This document shows positions 48,817 to 57,963 of a stretch of 64,000 bases of DNA, piece by piece. A model generated the notes under the pieces. That model was not told where the DNA came from and made no database searches. It was given only the letters and a program-made list of their open reading frames with translations. Source of the DNA: Bin75 sp965203665 (lineage in GTDB: Bacteria > Nitrospirota > Nitrospiria > Nitrospirales > UBA8639). The number at the start of each line of letters is the position of its first letter. The stretch's first letter is position 1. Made by a program: the position numbers and the translations under genes. Location: positions 2,418,001 to 2,482,000 of the forward strand of contig OZ241905.1 of the NCBI GenBank assembly GCA_965203665.1, in the 5' to 3' direction.

Positions 48817-51369
48817 ATGCGAGTTTACGAATTAGCCAAAAAGCTGGAGAAGGAAAGCAAGGTCCTGATTGCCGAACTGAGCAAATTGGGCATTGCGGTT
48901 TCCTCCCACAGCAATGCCTTGAGTGAGGAGGACCTCCAGAAAGCCTTGAAAGCGCTTTCGGGCAAGGCGGCCCCGCAGACACCGGTGAGGAAGAAGGCAA
49001 CCGGATCGTACAAACCCGGTAAAACCGCAAAAAAACCGGCGGCTTCGCCCGCCAAAGCACGTAGCCAAGCCGCTCGGGAAAAGGAAAAAGCCGCGGAAGA
49101 GGAAGTTCGTAAACCCGAGAAGAAACATATTTTAATCAAGCGACGAAAAGTAGAAGTTGTTCCTCCTTCCGACCCCGAGACCGTGGCAGAAGAAGCGTCT
49201 CCGGGAGACGGCATCAGCTCCGTGATCGCCAAGAGCGAACCCGTGGATCCGGTGTCCGTGACCGATGAGCCCCCGGAAGTTGCAGCCGTCAATCAGGCCT
49301 TGGCTCCAGAAGCGGTGCTTCCCGACGTTGGACCGTCCAGCGAAGATAAAGCCTCGCCCGTGGCGACCGGTGAACCGGCCGCACCGCAACCTGAACAAAC
49401 GGTTGATGAGCCCAAGAAAATCAAGGAAGAGGAGAAACCGAAAAAGAGTCGGAAGGCCGGGAAACCGCGTGATGCAGACCTCTTTGCCGAGATCTATGAA
49501 GATGCGGCTCGCTGGCAGGATCTTCGTCCCCTTCCTACCCTCAGACGGGAAGAACGCACTCGTCACGTCCCTTCGGCCACGCCGACCGAAATCACGAAAC
49601 CCAGACGAAAGACCGTCAAACTGTCGTCGGGTATGACGGTGAAGGAGTTTGCAGAACATTTGGGCATCCGGGCGGCGGACGTGATTCGCAGGTTAATGGA
49701 AGTGGGTGTCGGTCTGACGCTGAATCAACCCATGGATTTGGATGCCGGCGTACTCATTGCCGAAGGACTCGGGATTCAGGTTGAGATTCAGACGGAAAAA
49801 GAAGGCGAAGCATTGTTGGAAGAAATGCTTGAGCCGACGACCGAGTCACAATTTACCCCTCGAGCTCCGGTGGTGACCATTATGGGGCACGTGGATCATG
49901 GGAAAACGTCGTTGCTCGATGCAATCCGTCAGACGAAGGTCACGCAACAGGAAGCCGGGGGCATCACGCAACATATCGGCGCCTACTCTGTGCAGGTAGG
50001 GGAGAAAAGCGTAACTTTCCTGGATACCCCCGGCCACGAAGCGTTTACGGCCATGAGAGCACGCGGGGCACAAGTCACCGATATCGTGGTCCTGGTGGTG
50101 GCCGCGGATGACGGTGTCATGCCGCAAACCCTCGAGGCCGCGAATCATGCGCAGGCCGCCGGGGTCCCGATCGTGGTGGCCGTCAACAAGATCGATAAAC
50201 CCGGAGCCAATCCGGATCGAATCAAGCAGAGCCTGTCGGAACAGGGCCTCGTTCCCGAATCCTGGGGCGGACAGACGATCTACGTGGAAGTATCGGCGAA
50301 AGAAAAACAGGGGTTGGACACGTTATTGGAGATGTTGTTGCTGCAAGCCGAGGTCATGGAGTTGAAGACGGACATGACCCAACCCACGAAGGGGGTTGTG
50401 TTGGAAGCCAAGTTGGATCGAGGGCGTGGTCCCGTGGCCACCGTCCTTGTCGAAAGCGGAACACTGGAAGTCGGAGCTGCGTACGTGGTGGGAGCGACCA
50501 GCGGTCGTGTCCGCGCACTGGTGTCGCACGACGGGAAGAAAATCCGTGAGGCTGGAGCCTCTACCCCCGTGGAGGTAATTGGTTTGTTGGGGTTGCCGGC
50601 GGCCGGCGATCAATTGGTCGTCGTGAAAGATGAGCGGGTGGCCCGGGAGATCGCCGAATCCCGGCATCAAAAGCGGCGTACGGCGGAGCTTGGGACCGGC
50701 CCTGGCCGGCTCACGCTGGATGCCTTGTTTGCCCACAGCCAAGAGTCGGACAGGAAAGAACTGGCGGTGTTGGTGAAAGCGGATGCGCAAGGGTCGGTCG
50801 GGGCCCTGTGTGAATCCATCGCCAAGATTTCCTCCGAGAGCGTCAAGGTGCAGATTATTCATCGGGGCGTGGGGGGCATCACGGAATCGGACGTGTTGCT
50901 GGCGTCCGCGTCGAAGGCGCTGGTGATTGGTTTTCACATTCGTCCGGACCCGAAAGCCACGGCGCTCGCCGAACGCGAGGGCGTGGAGGTCCGACTGCAT
51001 ACCGTCATTTACAATGCGATCGCCGACGTCAAAGCCGCGGCCGAGGGTTTGCTGGACCCGACCTTCACGGAACGCGTGTTGGGACGGGCGGAGGTTCGAC
51101 AAGTCTTTTCGATCCCCAAAGTCGGTTCGATCGCAGGCTGTTACGTCACGAACGGGCATATTGCCCGCGCGAGCGAGGGCGTTCGTTTGTTGCGGGACAG
51201 CGTGGTCGTCTTTGAAGGGAAATTGGGCTCGTTGCGGCGCTTTAAAGACGACGTCCGGGAAGTGCAGCAGGGGTATGAATGCGGGATCGGCATCGAAAAC
51301 TTCAATGATATTAAATCCGGTGACGTGATTGAAGCGTACGTCTTTGATAAAGAGACGGCTAAATTGTAA
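48817..51369 (+). CDS. infB: Translation initiation factor IF-2
   Basis: IF-2 is the GTPase that brings initiator tRNA to the 30S subunit. The 850-aa protein begins MRVYELAKKLEKESKVLIAELSKLGI (IF2_N), has a long charged linker, then a second IF2_N. The G domain has GHVDHGKT at 357-364, DTPGHEAF and NKIDKP. Domains II to IV follow, with IFSIPKVGSIAGCYV-like and GYECGIGIENFNDIK sequence. It starts nine bases after nusA. Confidence 0.97.
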   Translation: MRVYELAKKLEKESKVLIAELSKLGIAVSSHSNALSEEDLQKALKALSGKAAPQTPVRKKATGSYKPGKTAKKPAASPAKARSQAAREKEKAAEEEVRKPEKKHILIKRRKVEVVPPSDPETVAEEASPGDGISSVIAKSEPVDPVSVTDEPPEVAAVNQALAPEAVLPDVGPSSEDKASPVATGEPAAPQPEQTVDEPKKIKEEEKPKKSRKAGKPRDADLFAEIYEDAARWQDLRPLPTLRREERTRHVPSATPTEITKPRRKTVKLSSGMTVKEFAEHLGIRAADVIRRLMEVGVGLTLNQPMDLDAGVLIAEGLGIQVEIQTEKEGEALLEEMLEPTTESQFTPRAPVVTIMGHVDHGKTSLLDAIRQTKVTQQEAGGITQHIGAYSVQVGEKSVTFLDTPGHEAFTAMRARGAQVTDIVVLVVAADDGVMPQTLEAANHAQAAGVPIVVAVNKIDKPGANPDRIKQSLSEQGLVPESWGGQTIYVEVSAKEKQGLDTLLEMLLLQAEVMELKTDMTQPTKGVVLEAKLDRGRGPVATVLVESGTLEVGAAYVVGATSGRVRALVSHDGKKIREAGASTPVEVIGLLGLPAAGDQLVVVKDERVAREIAESRHQKRRTAELGTGPGRLTLDALFAHSQESDRKELAVLVKADAQGSVGALCESIAKISSESVKVQIIHRGVGGITESDVLLASASKALVIGFHIRPDPKATALAEREGVEVRLHTVIYNAIADVKAAAEGLLDPTFTERVLGRAEVRQVFSIPKVGSIAGCYVTNGHIARASEGVRLLRDSVVVFEGKLGSLRRFKDDVREVQQGYECGIGIENFNDIKSGDVIEAYVFDKETAKL

Positions 51370-51423
51370 CCCTGCGGCATGGCCGGGCTGCGTCAAGGAT
51401 GTCGCGAGCCGTGCTGAAAACTG

Positions 51424-51705
51424 ATGGTGGTTGGAGTTTGTCGGATAGAATTGCATTTTCCCGAAGGGCATTCGCTGAAATCGAAACGTCAGATTCTGTC
51501 CAGCCTCAAAGCGCGTCTGTGCAGGACGTTCAAAGTGTCGGTCGCCGAACTTGGCGATCATGATCTGTGGCAACGGTCCGTGTTGGGCATTGCCTGTATT
51601 GCAAATGAATCGAGTCACGTGAATCGGGTTCTCGATCAAGCGATGAATATGATTCGGGCCACTCCGACGTTGGAGTTGCTCGATTTTCGCATCGAACTCT
51701 TGTAG
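51424..51705 (+). CDS. DUF503 (YlxP-like) protein
   Basis: The 93-aa protein matches DUF503/YlxP: VVGVCRIELHFPEGHSLKSKRQIL, KVSVAELGDHDLWQRSVLGIACIAN and a C-terminal LDFRIELL. These small proteins sit between infB and rbfA in many bacteria and are thought to act in ribosome assembly. That role is inference from context. Confidence 0.88.
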   Translation: MVVGVCRIELHFPEGHSLKSKRQILSSLKARLCRTFKVSVAELGDHDLWQRSVLGIACIANESSHVNRVLDQAMNMIRATPTLELLDFRIELL

Positions 51706-51727
51706 GGCGGGAAGAAGCGCGAGTGTC

Positions 51728-52138
51728 GTGTCGAAACCGGCGTATAAGCGATCAGTCAGGGTGGCTGATCAAATCAGAATGGAGGTCGCGGACATTCTTG
51801 CCAGAAAATGCAAGGATCCCCGGCTCCGGTTCGTGACGGTCACCGACGTGGAGATGAACAACGATCTGCGGAAAGCCTACGTCTACGTATCCTTGCTGGG
51901 GAACGACGTCGAAACGGAAACCGTCGGTAAGATTCTCGACAATGCGTCCGGCTTCGTTCGGTTGGAATTGGGCCGGCGCTTGGAGTTGCGCTATACGCCG
52001 GAAGTCTCATTCTGGTTCGACTCGAGCGGCTCACGAGCGGACAAGATCGGCCGGCTTCTTGATACGGTGCTCCCTGAGGATGAATCGGGGCGCAAGGGGA
52101 CCGGTTGGGGCGAATCCGCGGACGAGGGCCGGGCATGA
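51728..52138 (+). CDS. rbfA: Ribosome-binding factor A
   Basis: RbfA is a KH-like factor for late 30S maturation and cold adaptation. The 136-aa product has RVADQIRMEVADILARKCKDPRLRFVTVTDVEMNNDLRKAYVYVS, then LRYTPEVSFWFDSSGSRADKIGRLL. The GTG start follows a purine-rich stretch (GGGCGGGAAGAAG). It overlaps truB by ATGA. Confidence 0.94.
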   Translation: MSKPAYKRSVRVADQIRMEVADILARKCKDPRLRFVTVTDVEMNNDLRKAYVYVSLLGNDVETETVGKILDNASGFVRLELGRRLELRYTPEVSFWFDSSGSRADKIGRLLDTVLPEDESGRKGTGWGESADEGRA

Positions 52139-53112
52139 TGGCCGAATGCCTTGATAGTCGTCCTTCAGACAAGGTGGCATCGGCTGTGCCGCACGGCGTG
52201 CTGAACGTGTCGAAGCCTGCCGGGTGGACGTCGCACGACGTCGTGGCCAAGGTTCGCCGCCTTCTCCAGGTCCGTAAAGTCGGGCATGCGGGAACCTTGG
52301 ACCCCGAAGCCGTTGGCGTGCTTCCCGTCCTGCTGGGGAAAGGGACGAGACTTTCGGCCTTTCTTCTGCATTGGGACAAGGAATACGAGGCCGTCTTGCG
52401 TCTGGGGCAGGAGACCACGACTCAAGACGCCGCGGGCGCTGTCGTGCGCGAGTGTCCCGTCCCAGAGATTCGTCCCGAGACCGTTCATGAGGCTGTTGCG
52501 CAATTTTGCGGTGAACAGCAGCAGGTACCGCCCATGTATTCGGCGGTCAAAATCGGAGGACAGCCGCTGTATAAAGCGGCTCGTGCAGGCAAGACCGTTG
52601 AGCGTCAGGCACGGCCCGTGACCATTTATCGCATTGAGGTCCGGACCTTGTCCTTGCCTTACGTCACGCTTCGCGTTTGCTGTTCCAAGGGCACGTACAT
52701 TCGCACATTATGCGCGGATATCGGCCGGATACTGGGTGTGGGGGGGCACCTGAGTCAATTGACTCGCAGTCGAGTGGGGCCGTTTCACCTCGACCGGGCA
52801 TGGTCGCTTGATGACGTCGGACGCGTCGATGACCTGTTCAGGTACCCGGGGGCGTTTCTGAGTCTCGATGAGGCTTTAGCTGATCTTCCGGCCGTGGTCG
52901 TTGAGCCCGCCATGGTCGAGAAGGTCTTGAATGGAGCGCCCGTTTCGGACGCGGCCCTGTGGTCGGAGGATCATCGGGAGACCTCCGTCGAGACGTTGAT
53001 TCGGGTGAAAGACGATATGGGGCGCTTACTGGCCCTGGGCAAATGGGCCCCATCGACGTCCGATGGACCAACACATCAATTACGGATGGTCAAAGTGTTT
53101 GCTGAGACGTAA
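52135..53112 (+). CDS. truB: tRNA pseudouridine(55) synthase TruB
   Basis: TruB forms pseudouridine 55 in tRNAs. From ATG 52135 it is 325 aa: GVLNVSKPAGWTSHDVV, catalytic Asp56 in HAGTLDPEAVGVL, QQVPPMYSAVKIGGQPLYKAAR and SKGTYIRTLCADIG. A C-terminal PUA-like region follows. The start overlaps rbfA (ATGA); the longer frame from 52105 was rejected. The infB-rbfA-truB-rpsO order is classic. Confidence 0.95.
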   Translation: MMAECLDSRPSDKVASAVPHGVLNVSKPAGWTSHDVVAKVRRLLQVRKVGHAGTLDPEAVGVLPVLLGKGTRLSAFLLHWDKEYEAVLRLGQETTTQDAAGAVVRECPVPEIRPETVHEAVAQFCGEQQQVPPMYSAVKIGGQPLYKAARAGKTVERQARPVTIYRIEVRTLSLPYVTLRVCCSKGTYIRTLCADIGRILGVGGHLSQLTRSRVGPFHLDRAWSLDDVGRVDDLFRYPGAFLSLDEALADLPAVVVEPAMVEKVLNGAPVSDAALWSEDHRETSVETLIRVKDDMGRLLALGKWAPSTSDGPTHQLRMVKVFAET

Positions 53113-53162
53113 CTCCCGTCTCGTGAAACATGAACTTTGAAAGAGGGAAAAAGGAGGCTGGT

Positions 53163-53432
53163 ATGACAGCGGTCAAGGAAGCAAAATCGGATATCGTGCA
53201 GCAACATCGCGCGCATGAACGGGATACGGGCTCGTCGGAGGTGCAGATTGCCTTGTTGACGAATCGCATCACCTATTTAACCGACCATTTGCGCACGCAT
53301 AAAAAGGATCATCATTCGCGACACGGGTTACTGAAAATGGTGAGCCTGCGCCGGCGTTTGTTGGATTATCTGCATCGAAAAGACGTCGGTCGCTATCGCG
53401 CCCTGCTCGGCAAATTAGGGCTGCGGAAATAG
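53163..53432 (+). CDS. rpsO: 30S ribosomal protein S15
   Basis: S15 binds the 16S rRNA central domain. From ATG 53163 it is 89 aa, the standard length, with HERDTGSSEVQIALLTNRITYLTDHLRTHKKDHHSRHGLL and RRRLLDYLHRKDVGRY. AAAGGAGG precedes the start; the frame from 53130 would begin before that site. In many bacteria pnp follows directly, but here a MITE-like element intervenes. Confidence 0.96.
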   Translation: MTAVKEAKSDIVQQHRAHERDTGSSEVQIALLTNRITYLTDHLRTHKKDHHSRHGLLKMVSLRRRLLDYLHRKDVGRYRALLGKLGLRK

Positions 53433-53475
53433 TCACCCGTTTCAATGGGGTGTCACGAAGGCCGGAAGGAAAGAA

Positions 53476-53617
53476 GGAACCTCTGATTTATGGTGATAGC
53501 GGGATGGAGGGCAAGGCGTCCCGGAGCGAAACCCGAGGCTTATCAGAGAGATAGGTGAGGGTTGAGCGAGGACACAACGCCGCCATACGCCCGATAGTGC
53601 AATAAATCAGAGGTTCC
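53476..53617. mobile_element. 142-bp MITE-like element, copy 2 (between rpsO and pnp)
   Basis: This copy has the same length as the copy at 17309-17450 and differs at five of 142 positions. Its ends, GGAACCTCTGATTTAT and ATAAATCAGAGGTTCC, are perfect 16-base inverse complements. The flanks AGAA and ACAA differ at one base, so a clean target duplication is not evident. It contains no transposase. It sits 33 bases before the pnp start codon, in the rpsO-pnp leader region. Confidence 0.85.
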
Positions 53618-53649
53618 ACAAGACAAGAAGGCAAAAAGGAGAGAGGTAC

Positions 53650-55752
53650 ATGGTGCAAGCAGTTGAATTGGAGATAGCAGGACGCAAGCTGCGATTGGAG
53701 ACGGGTCGGATGGCCAAGCTGGCCGATGGGGCCGTGTTGGCCTCGTATGGTGATACCATGGTGTTGGCGACGGCAGTGGCGTCCAAAACATTGAAGCCGG
53801 ATATAGATTTCTTGCCGCTCACGGTGAATTATCAGGAAAAGGCCTATTCGGCCGGAAAAATTCCGGGGGGGTATTTCAAGCGGGAAGGCGCTCCGTCCGA
53901 AAAAGAAACCCTGACGAGCAGGCTCATCGACCGGCCTATTCGCCCCTTGATCCCAAAGGGGTTTGCCTATGAGACGCAAGTCATCGCGTCGGTGCTCTCG
54001 GTCGATCAATCGATGACCTCGGAAGTCGTCGGGATCACTGTGGCATCAGCCGCGCTCGCGATCTCGGATATTCCCTTTGGAGGCCCATTAGCCGGAGTCA
54101 GAATCGGACACATAAACGGCCAATTCGTGGTCAACCCAAGTATGCAGGAGATTCAGAACGGTGAACTTGATTTGGTTGTCGCCGGTACTGCGGACGCGAT
54201 CATGATGGTGGAATCCGGGGCGAATGGGTTGTCCGAATCTATATTACTGGATGCGCTGGCGTTAGCCCATTCGGAAATCAAGAAGATCGTGGCGAAAATC
54301 GTCGAGTTGCAAGAGCTGGTGGGGCGGGCCAAGCGGGTCGTGCCGGTTGAACCGGTCAGTGAAGAGTTGGCAGGACAGGTGCGCGAATTGGTGGCCGGCC
54401 CGATTCGAGAAGCCGTGCTCATCGCGAACAAAAACGACCGGCAAGAACGGTTGGACCAGATTCTGGCCGACGCGGTTGACAAACTGGGCGAAGAGGATCC
54501 GGTGCGTTGTCGGCAAGTCAAAGGGGTCTATCATGATTTGGAATATCATGAAGTCCGGGACATGATTCTGGAAAAGAAAGTCCGCGCCGATGGCCGGGGT
54601 CCTGCCGATATCCGGCCCATTACGTGCGAAACGAGTCTGTTGCCGCGCACGCATGGCTCGGCCCTGTTCACCAGAGGGGAAACCCAAAGCCTGGCTGTGG
54701 TCACGCTGGGCACCTCGGACGATGAGCAACGTATCGATGCGCTCGAAGGGGAGTATTTCCGCAACTTTATGCTCCACTACAATTTTCCCCCGTTCAGCGT
54801 GGGGGAAGCCCGGCCGTTGCGGTCGCCCGGTCGACGCGAAGTCGGGCATGGGAAACTTGCGGAGCGTGCCTTAAAGTCGGTTCTGCCTGACAAGGAGGCC
54901 TTTCCCTATACCATTCGCATCGTGTCGGATATTTTGGAATCCAATGGTTCCTCCTCCATGGCCACGGTGTGCGGAGGCACCTTGGCCATGATGGATGCCG
55001 GCGTGCCCATTAAGGAACCCGTGGCGGGTATTGCCATGGGGCTCATCAAAGACGGAGGCCGGGTCCTGATTTTATCGGATATTCTCGGACTCGAAGATCA
55101 TCTGGGCGACATGGATTTTAAAGTGACGGGGACCCGAACGGGCGTCACGGCGCTTCAGATGGATATCAAAATCGAGGGGATCACGATCGAGTTGATGCGG
55201 CAGGCCCTCGAACAGGCCAGGGCCGGCCGGCTCCACATTTTGGAAAAAATGCAGGAATCGCTCTCATCGCCTCGGGAATCCCTGGCGCCCCATGCTCCTC
55301 GCATTTATACGATTCAGATCAAACCCGACAAGATTCGGGACGTCATCGGACCGGGTGGGAAAGTCATCCGCGGCATCATTGCGGAATGTGGGGTGAAGGT
55401 CAACGTCGACGATACGGGCCTGGTGACGATTGCGTCGGTGGACGAATCGTCGGCCCAGCAGGCCATTGACATGGTCAACCGGTTGACGGAGGAAGCGGTC
55501 GTGGGAAAAACCTACATGGGGACTGTCCGGAAGATCGTCGATTTTGGAGCCTTCGTCGAGATTTTACCCAACATGGATGGCTTGGTGCATATTTCCCAAT
55601 TAGCCGAGCATCGAGTCCAATCCGTGTCTGATGAACTCACGGAAGGGGAACAAGTGCTGGTCAAGGTCCTGGAAATCGACAAGCAGGGCAAAATTCGTTT
55701 AAGCCGCAAAGAGGCGTTAGCGGAAGCGGAACAGCCTCCTGCCTCGTCCTAG
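53650..55752 (+). CDS. pnp: Polyribonucleotide nucleotidyltransferase (PNPase)
   Basis: PNPase is a phosphorolytic 3'-5' exoribonuclease. The 700-aa protein has two RNase PH domains (GDTMVLATAVAS and FTRGETQSLAVVTLGTSDDEQ), a central helical domain, then KH (KIRDVIGPGGKVIRGI) and S1 (VGKTYMGTVRKIVDFGAFVEILPNMDGLVHISQ) RNA-binding domains. AAAGGAGAGAGG precedes the ATG. The upstream spacer is largely MITE sequence, which may replace the RNase III processing hairpin found in E. coli. Confidence 0.97.
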   Translation: MVQAVELEIAGRKLRLETGRMAKLADGAVLASYGDTMVLATAVASKTLKPDIDFLPLTVNYQEKAYSAGKIPGGYFKREGAPSEKETLTSRLIDRPIRPLIPKGFAYETQVIASVLSVDQSMTSEVVGITVASAALAISDIPFGGPLAGVRIGHINGQFVVNPSMQEIQNGELDLVVAGTADAIMMVESGANGLSESILLDALALAHSEIKKIVAKIVELQELVGRAKRVVPVEPVSEELAGQVRELVAGPIREAVLIANKNDRQERLDQILADAVDKLGEEDPVRCRQVKGVYHDLEYHEVRDMILEKKVRADGRGPADIRPITCETSLLPRTHGSALFTRGETQSLAVVTLGTSDDEQRIDALEGEYFRNFMLHYNFPPFSVGEARPLRSPGRREVGHGKLAERALKSVLPDKEAFPYTIRIVSDILESNGSSSMATVCGGTLAMMDAGVPIKEPVAGIAMGLIKDGGRVLILSDILGLEDHLGDMDFKVTGTRTGVTALQMDIKIEGITIELMRQALEQARAGRLHILEKMQESLSSPRESLAPHAPRIYTIQIKPDKIRDVIGPGGKVIRGIIAECGVKVNVDDTGLVTIASVDESSAQQAIDMVNRLTEEAVVGKTYMGTVRKIVDFGAFVEILPNMDGLVHISQLAEHRVQSVSDELTEGEQVLVKVLEIDKQGKIRLSRKEALAEAEQPPASS

Positions 55753-55841
55753 CGGGAAGGGCTGTTTGACCAGCCTGGGACGGGTGTCCTGACTGACTAT
55801 TCTTTACCACTTTTACCACTCCAACCCTGGGAAGTGAAAAC

Positions 55842-57119
55842 ATGACGTGGACACGCAAGATCGTCCTCGATAACGGCGTTCGCGTGGTGATGGAACGGAT
55901 GCCCTCGCTCAAGTCCGTTGCCATCAGTATCTGGGAACACGTCGGGACCAGGGATGAAGGGCCCCGGCAGAAGGGGTTTGCCCACTTCCTTGAACACATG
56001 ATGTTCAAAGGCACGCGCCGTCGGTCAGCCACGCAGATATCGCACGAAATCGACAGCCTGGGTGGAGAGATGAATGCCTTTACCACCCATGAAACCACCA
56101 CGCTGTATATCAAAGTGTTGGACCAACAAATCGGGCAGGCGATCGACTTGCTGGCCGATGTCTTCTATCACTCCCGTTTTGACCGCAAGGAAATCGAACG
56201 GGAAAAACAGGTCGTGTTGGAGGAGATCCGAATGATTCGGGACGACCCCGAAGATTTCGTGCAGGAACTGCATGCCAAGCAGGTGTTGAAGGGGCATCCC
56301 TTGGGGCGGTCGATTCTGGGTGATCAGGCCACAATGAAGCGCATGCAGCGACGTGACCTGCTTCAGTATCTGGAGGAACACTATCGTCCGGAGAAAACCG
56401 TGATTGCGGTGGCGGGGAATTTCGAGGTGAAGAAAGTCGAGGCCCTGGTCCGGGCCGCGTTTGGATCGTGGAAACCCGCCGGCCGTGATGGGAATGGCGG
56501 GCAACCGCAGAAACCGCCCCGCGTTCGGGGAGGGCTCATGGTCCATCACAAACAATTGGAGCAGGTCCATCTCTGCCTGGGATTCAAAGGATTGCCCGTG
56601 GCCCATCCGGCCCGATACGCGGCCCACACGCTGAACGCCCTGCTTGGGGGAGGGATGAGTTCCCGGCTCTTCCAGGAAATTCGGGAAAAACGCGGTCTGG
56701 CGTATACCATCTATTCCCAATTGTCGAGCTTTTCAGACGGAGGGGTGTTGACCATTTATGCGGCGAGCGGGGCCAAAGAGGCGTCCTCGGTGGTGGACGT
56801 GGTTTGCCGGGAAATCAAAAAATTGCAGAAACGCGGGCCCGCCCCCCAGGAATTGGAACGAACCAAAAACCAATTAAAAGGAACCTTGATGCTGGGGTTG
56901 GAAGGGACCTATGGGCGCATGAATAAGTTGGCCAAGGATGAACTTGCGCAAGGACGGTACGTGTCTCTCCGGGAACTCGTGTCCGCCATCGATCGCGTTT
57001 CCGTGCAGGACGTTCAGGCCATCGGCCGGGAGCTTTTGGATTTTGGTTCCATGTCCGTGACGGCATTGGGACCCGTGTCCCCGGAGCCCCTGCAAGAAAA
57101 ATTTTTTGCGCAGGCGTGA
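55842..57119 (+). CDS. M16 family zinc metallopeptidase (processing peptidase-like)
   Basis: The 425-aa protein has the inverted zinc motif His48-x2-Glu51-His52 in FAHFLEHMMFKGT and the third ligand region FYHSRFDRKEIEREKQVVLEEI. The C-terminal half has the inactive-type M16 fold with LNALLGGGMSSRLFQEIREKRGLAY. It resembles the bacterial peptidases near pnp (YmxG type). No signal peptide is seen. Substrate is unknown; pnp-M16 neighbourhood is common. Confidence 0.92.
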   Translation: MTWTRKIVLDNGVRVVMERMPSLKSVAISIWEHVGTRDEGPRQKGFAHFLEHMMFKGTRRRSATQISHEIDSLGGEMNAFTTHETTTLYIKVLDQQIGQAIDLLADVFYHSRFDRKEIEREKQVVLEEIRMIRDDPEDFVQELHAKQVLKGHPLGRSILGDQATMKRMQRRDLLQYLEEHYRPEKTVIAVAGNFEVKKVEALVRAAFGSWKPAGRDGNGGQPQKPPRVRGGLMVHHKQLEQVHLCLGFKGLPVAHPARYAAHTLNALLGGGMSSRLFQEIREKRGLAYTIYSQLSSFSDGGVLTIYAASGAKEASSVVDVVCREIKKLQKRGPAPQELERTKNQLKGTLMLGLEGTYGRMNKLAKDELAQGRYVSLRELVSAIDRVSVQDVQAIGRELLDFGSMSVTALGPVSPEPLQEKFFAQA

Positions 57120-57148
57120 AAACCCGCAAATTTTCTCTGGAAAGACTC

Positions 57149-57177
57149 TTGACATCTTGCAACAGGATGAGTAGCAT
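57149..57177 (+). promoter_or_regulatory. Predicted promoter of the secreted-protein pair
   Basis: TTGACA (57149-57154), a 17-base spacer and TAGCAT (57172-57177) lie in the 218-base gap after the M16 gene. The -10 is identical to that of the tRNA-Lys promoter. A start near 57184 gives an unusually long AT-rich leader of about 150 bases that holds a CCCCTT/AAGGGG pairing but no recognised riboswitch. Confidence 0.6.
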
Positions 57178-57337
57178 GGGCCACTCTGATTAAAAGCGAG
57201 AAGGTTGTGAGGGTCGAATGGCCCCTTGAGTGATGAGAAAAAAGGGGTAATGCTTTTTCGTTGCAATTGAAACGGTTTTTGGTTAAAAAGTACGAGTCGT
57301 TATTTTTATTATGTCATCCTAAGTAAAGGAGGGGGAA

Positions 57338-57886
57338 ATGAAGAAGTCATTTTTCCGTGGGGGCGTTGTGGGAATGGTGGCTGCAGGTCTGATGCTCGTT
57401 GGCTTCATCGGTCTGGCCGATGCCCAAAAGGGCCCCTGTTCCAGCAACAAGAAATGTTCGGGTAATCCAAGTGAAGTAGCCACGATCGGAGACATGAAAC
57501 TCGTCGGGACCGCACCCGCCAGCTTGAAGGGTCGCGTGTATGCCCATTGGGCCGACAATCCGGCCGGAGAAATTCTTTTTGGCATTCAATATTGGAACAC
57601 CAGCAACCCAGGCGAAACCGGTGATCCCCTTGGTCGGGCTTCCGATGACCGGAACGTGGCCATTCCTGATCCGCTGTTCGCGTGCTGTGCATGGGGGTAT
57701 CAGGGCGGCGAAGATCGCAACAATCCCTATGCCGGATGGTACAATCCGCAAACGACCGTGCGGTTACGGGTGAAGGATTCCGCTCTGATGAAGCAGTTGA
57801 CCGACGCGTCTCAAAATCTGGTCGCCATGGAAGTGCAACTCGACGGCAACACGGTTACGGGATTCAAAGTCCTTGCTGCCGAGTAA
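57338..57886 (+). CDS. Secreted protein of unknown function, 182 aa
   Basis: This protein is not recognised. It has a clear signal peptide (MKKSFFRGGVVGMVAAGLMLVG, cleavage predicted after ADA near residue 29). A mature domain follows with two cysteine clusters (CSSNKKC near the start and ACCAWGY in the middle) that could form disulfides. The sequence has many aromatic and glycine residues. No heme CxxCH or lipobox is present. A perfect AAAGGAGG precedes the ATG, and a strong promoter and long leader suggest high expression. It is probably periplasmic or extracellular. Confidence 0.8.
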   Translation: MKKSFFRGGVVGMVAAGLMLVGFIGLADAQKGPCSSNKKCSGNPSEVATIGDMKLVGTAPASLKGRVYAHWADNPAGEILFGIQYWNTSNPGETGDPLGRASDDRNVAIPDPLFACCAWGYQGGEDRNNPYAGWYNPQTTVRLRVKDSALMKQLTDASQNLVAMEVQLDGNTVTGFKVLAAE

Positions 57887-57887
57887 A

Positions 57888-57916
57888 TTGACGAATTTGA
57901 TGCTTGGATATAGAAA
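57888..57916 (+). promoter_or_regulatory. Possible internal promoter before the second secreted gene
   Basis: TTGACG (57888-57893), directly after the stop codon of the first secreted gene, is followed after 17 bases by TAGAAA (57911-57916); TATAGA (57909-57914) is an alternative. The match is moderate and the downstream gene could equally be co-transcribed. Confidence 0.35.
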
Positions 57917-57963
57917 AGGATTCATTCAAAATTTTTTAGCGCTTAATTGAGGAGGAAGGAATC

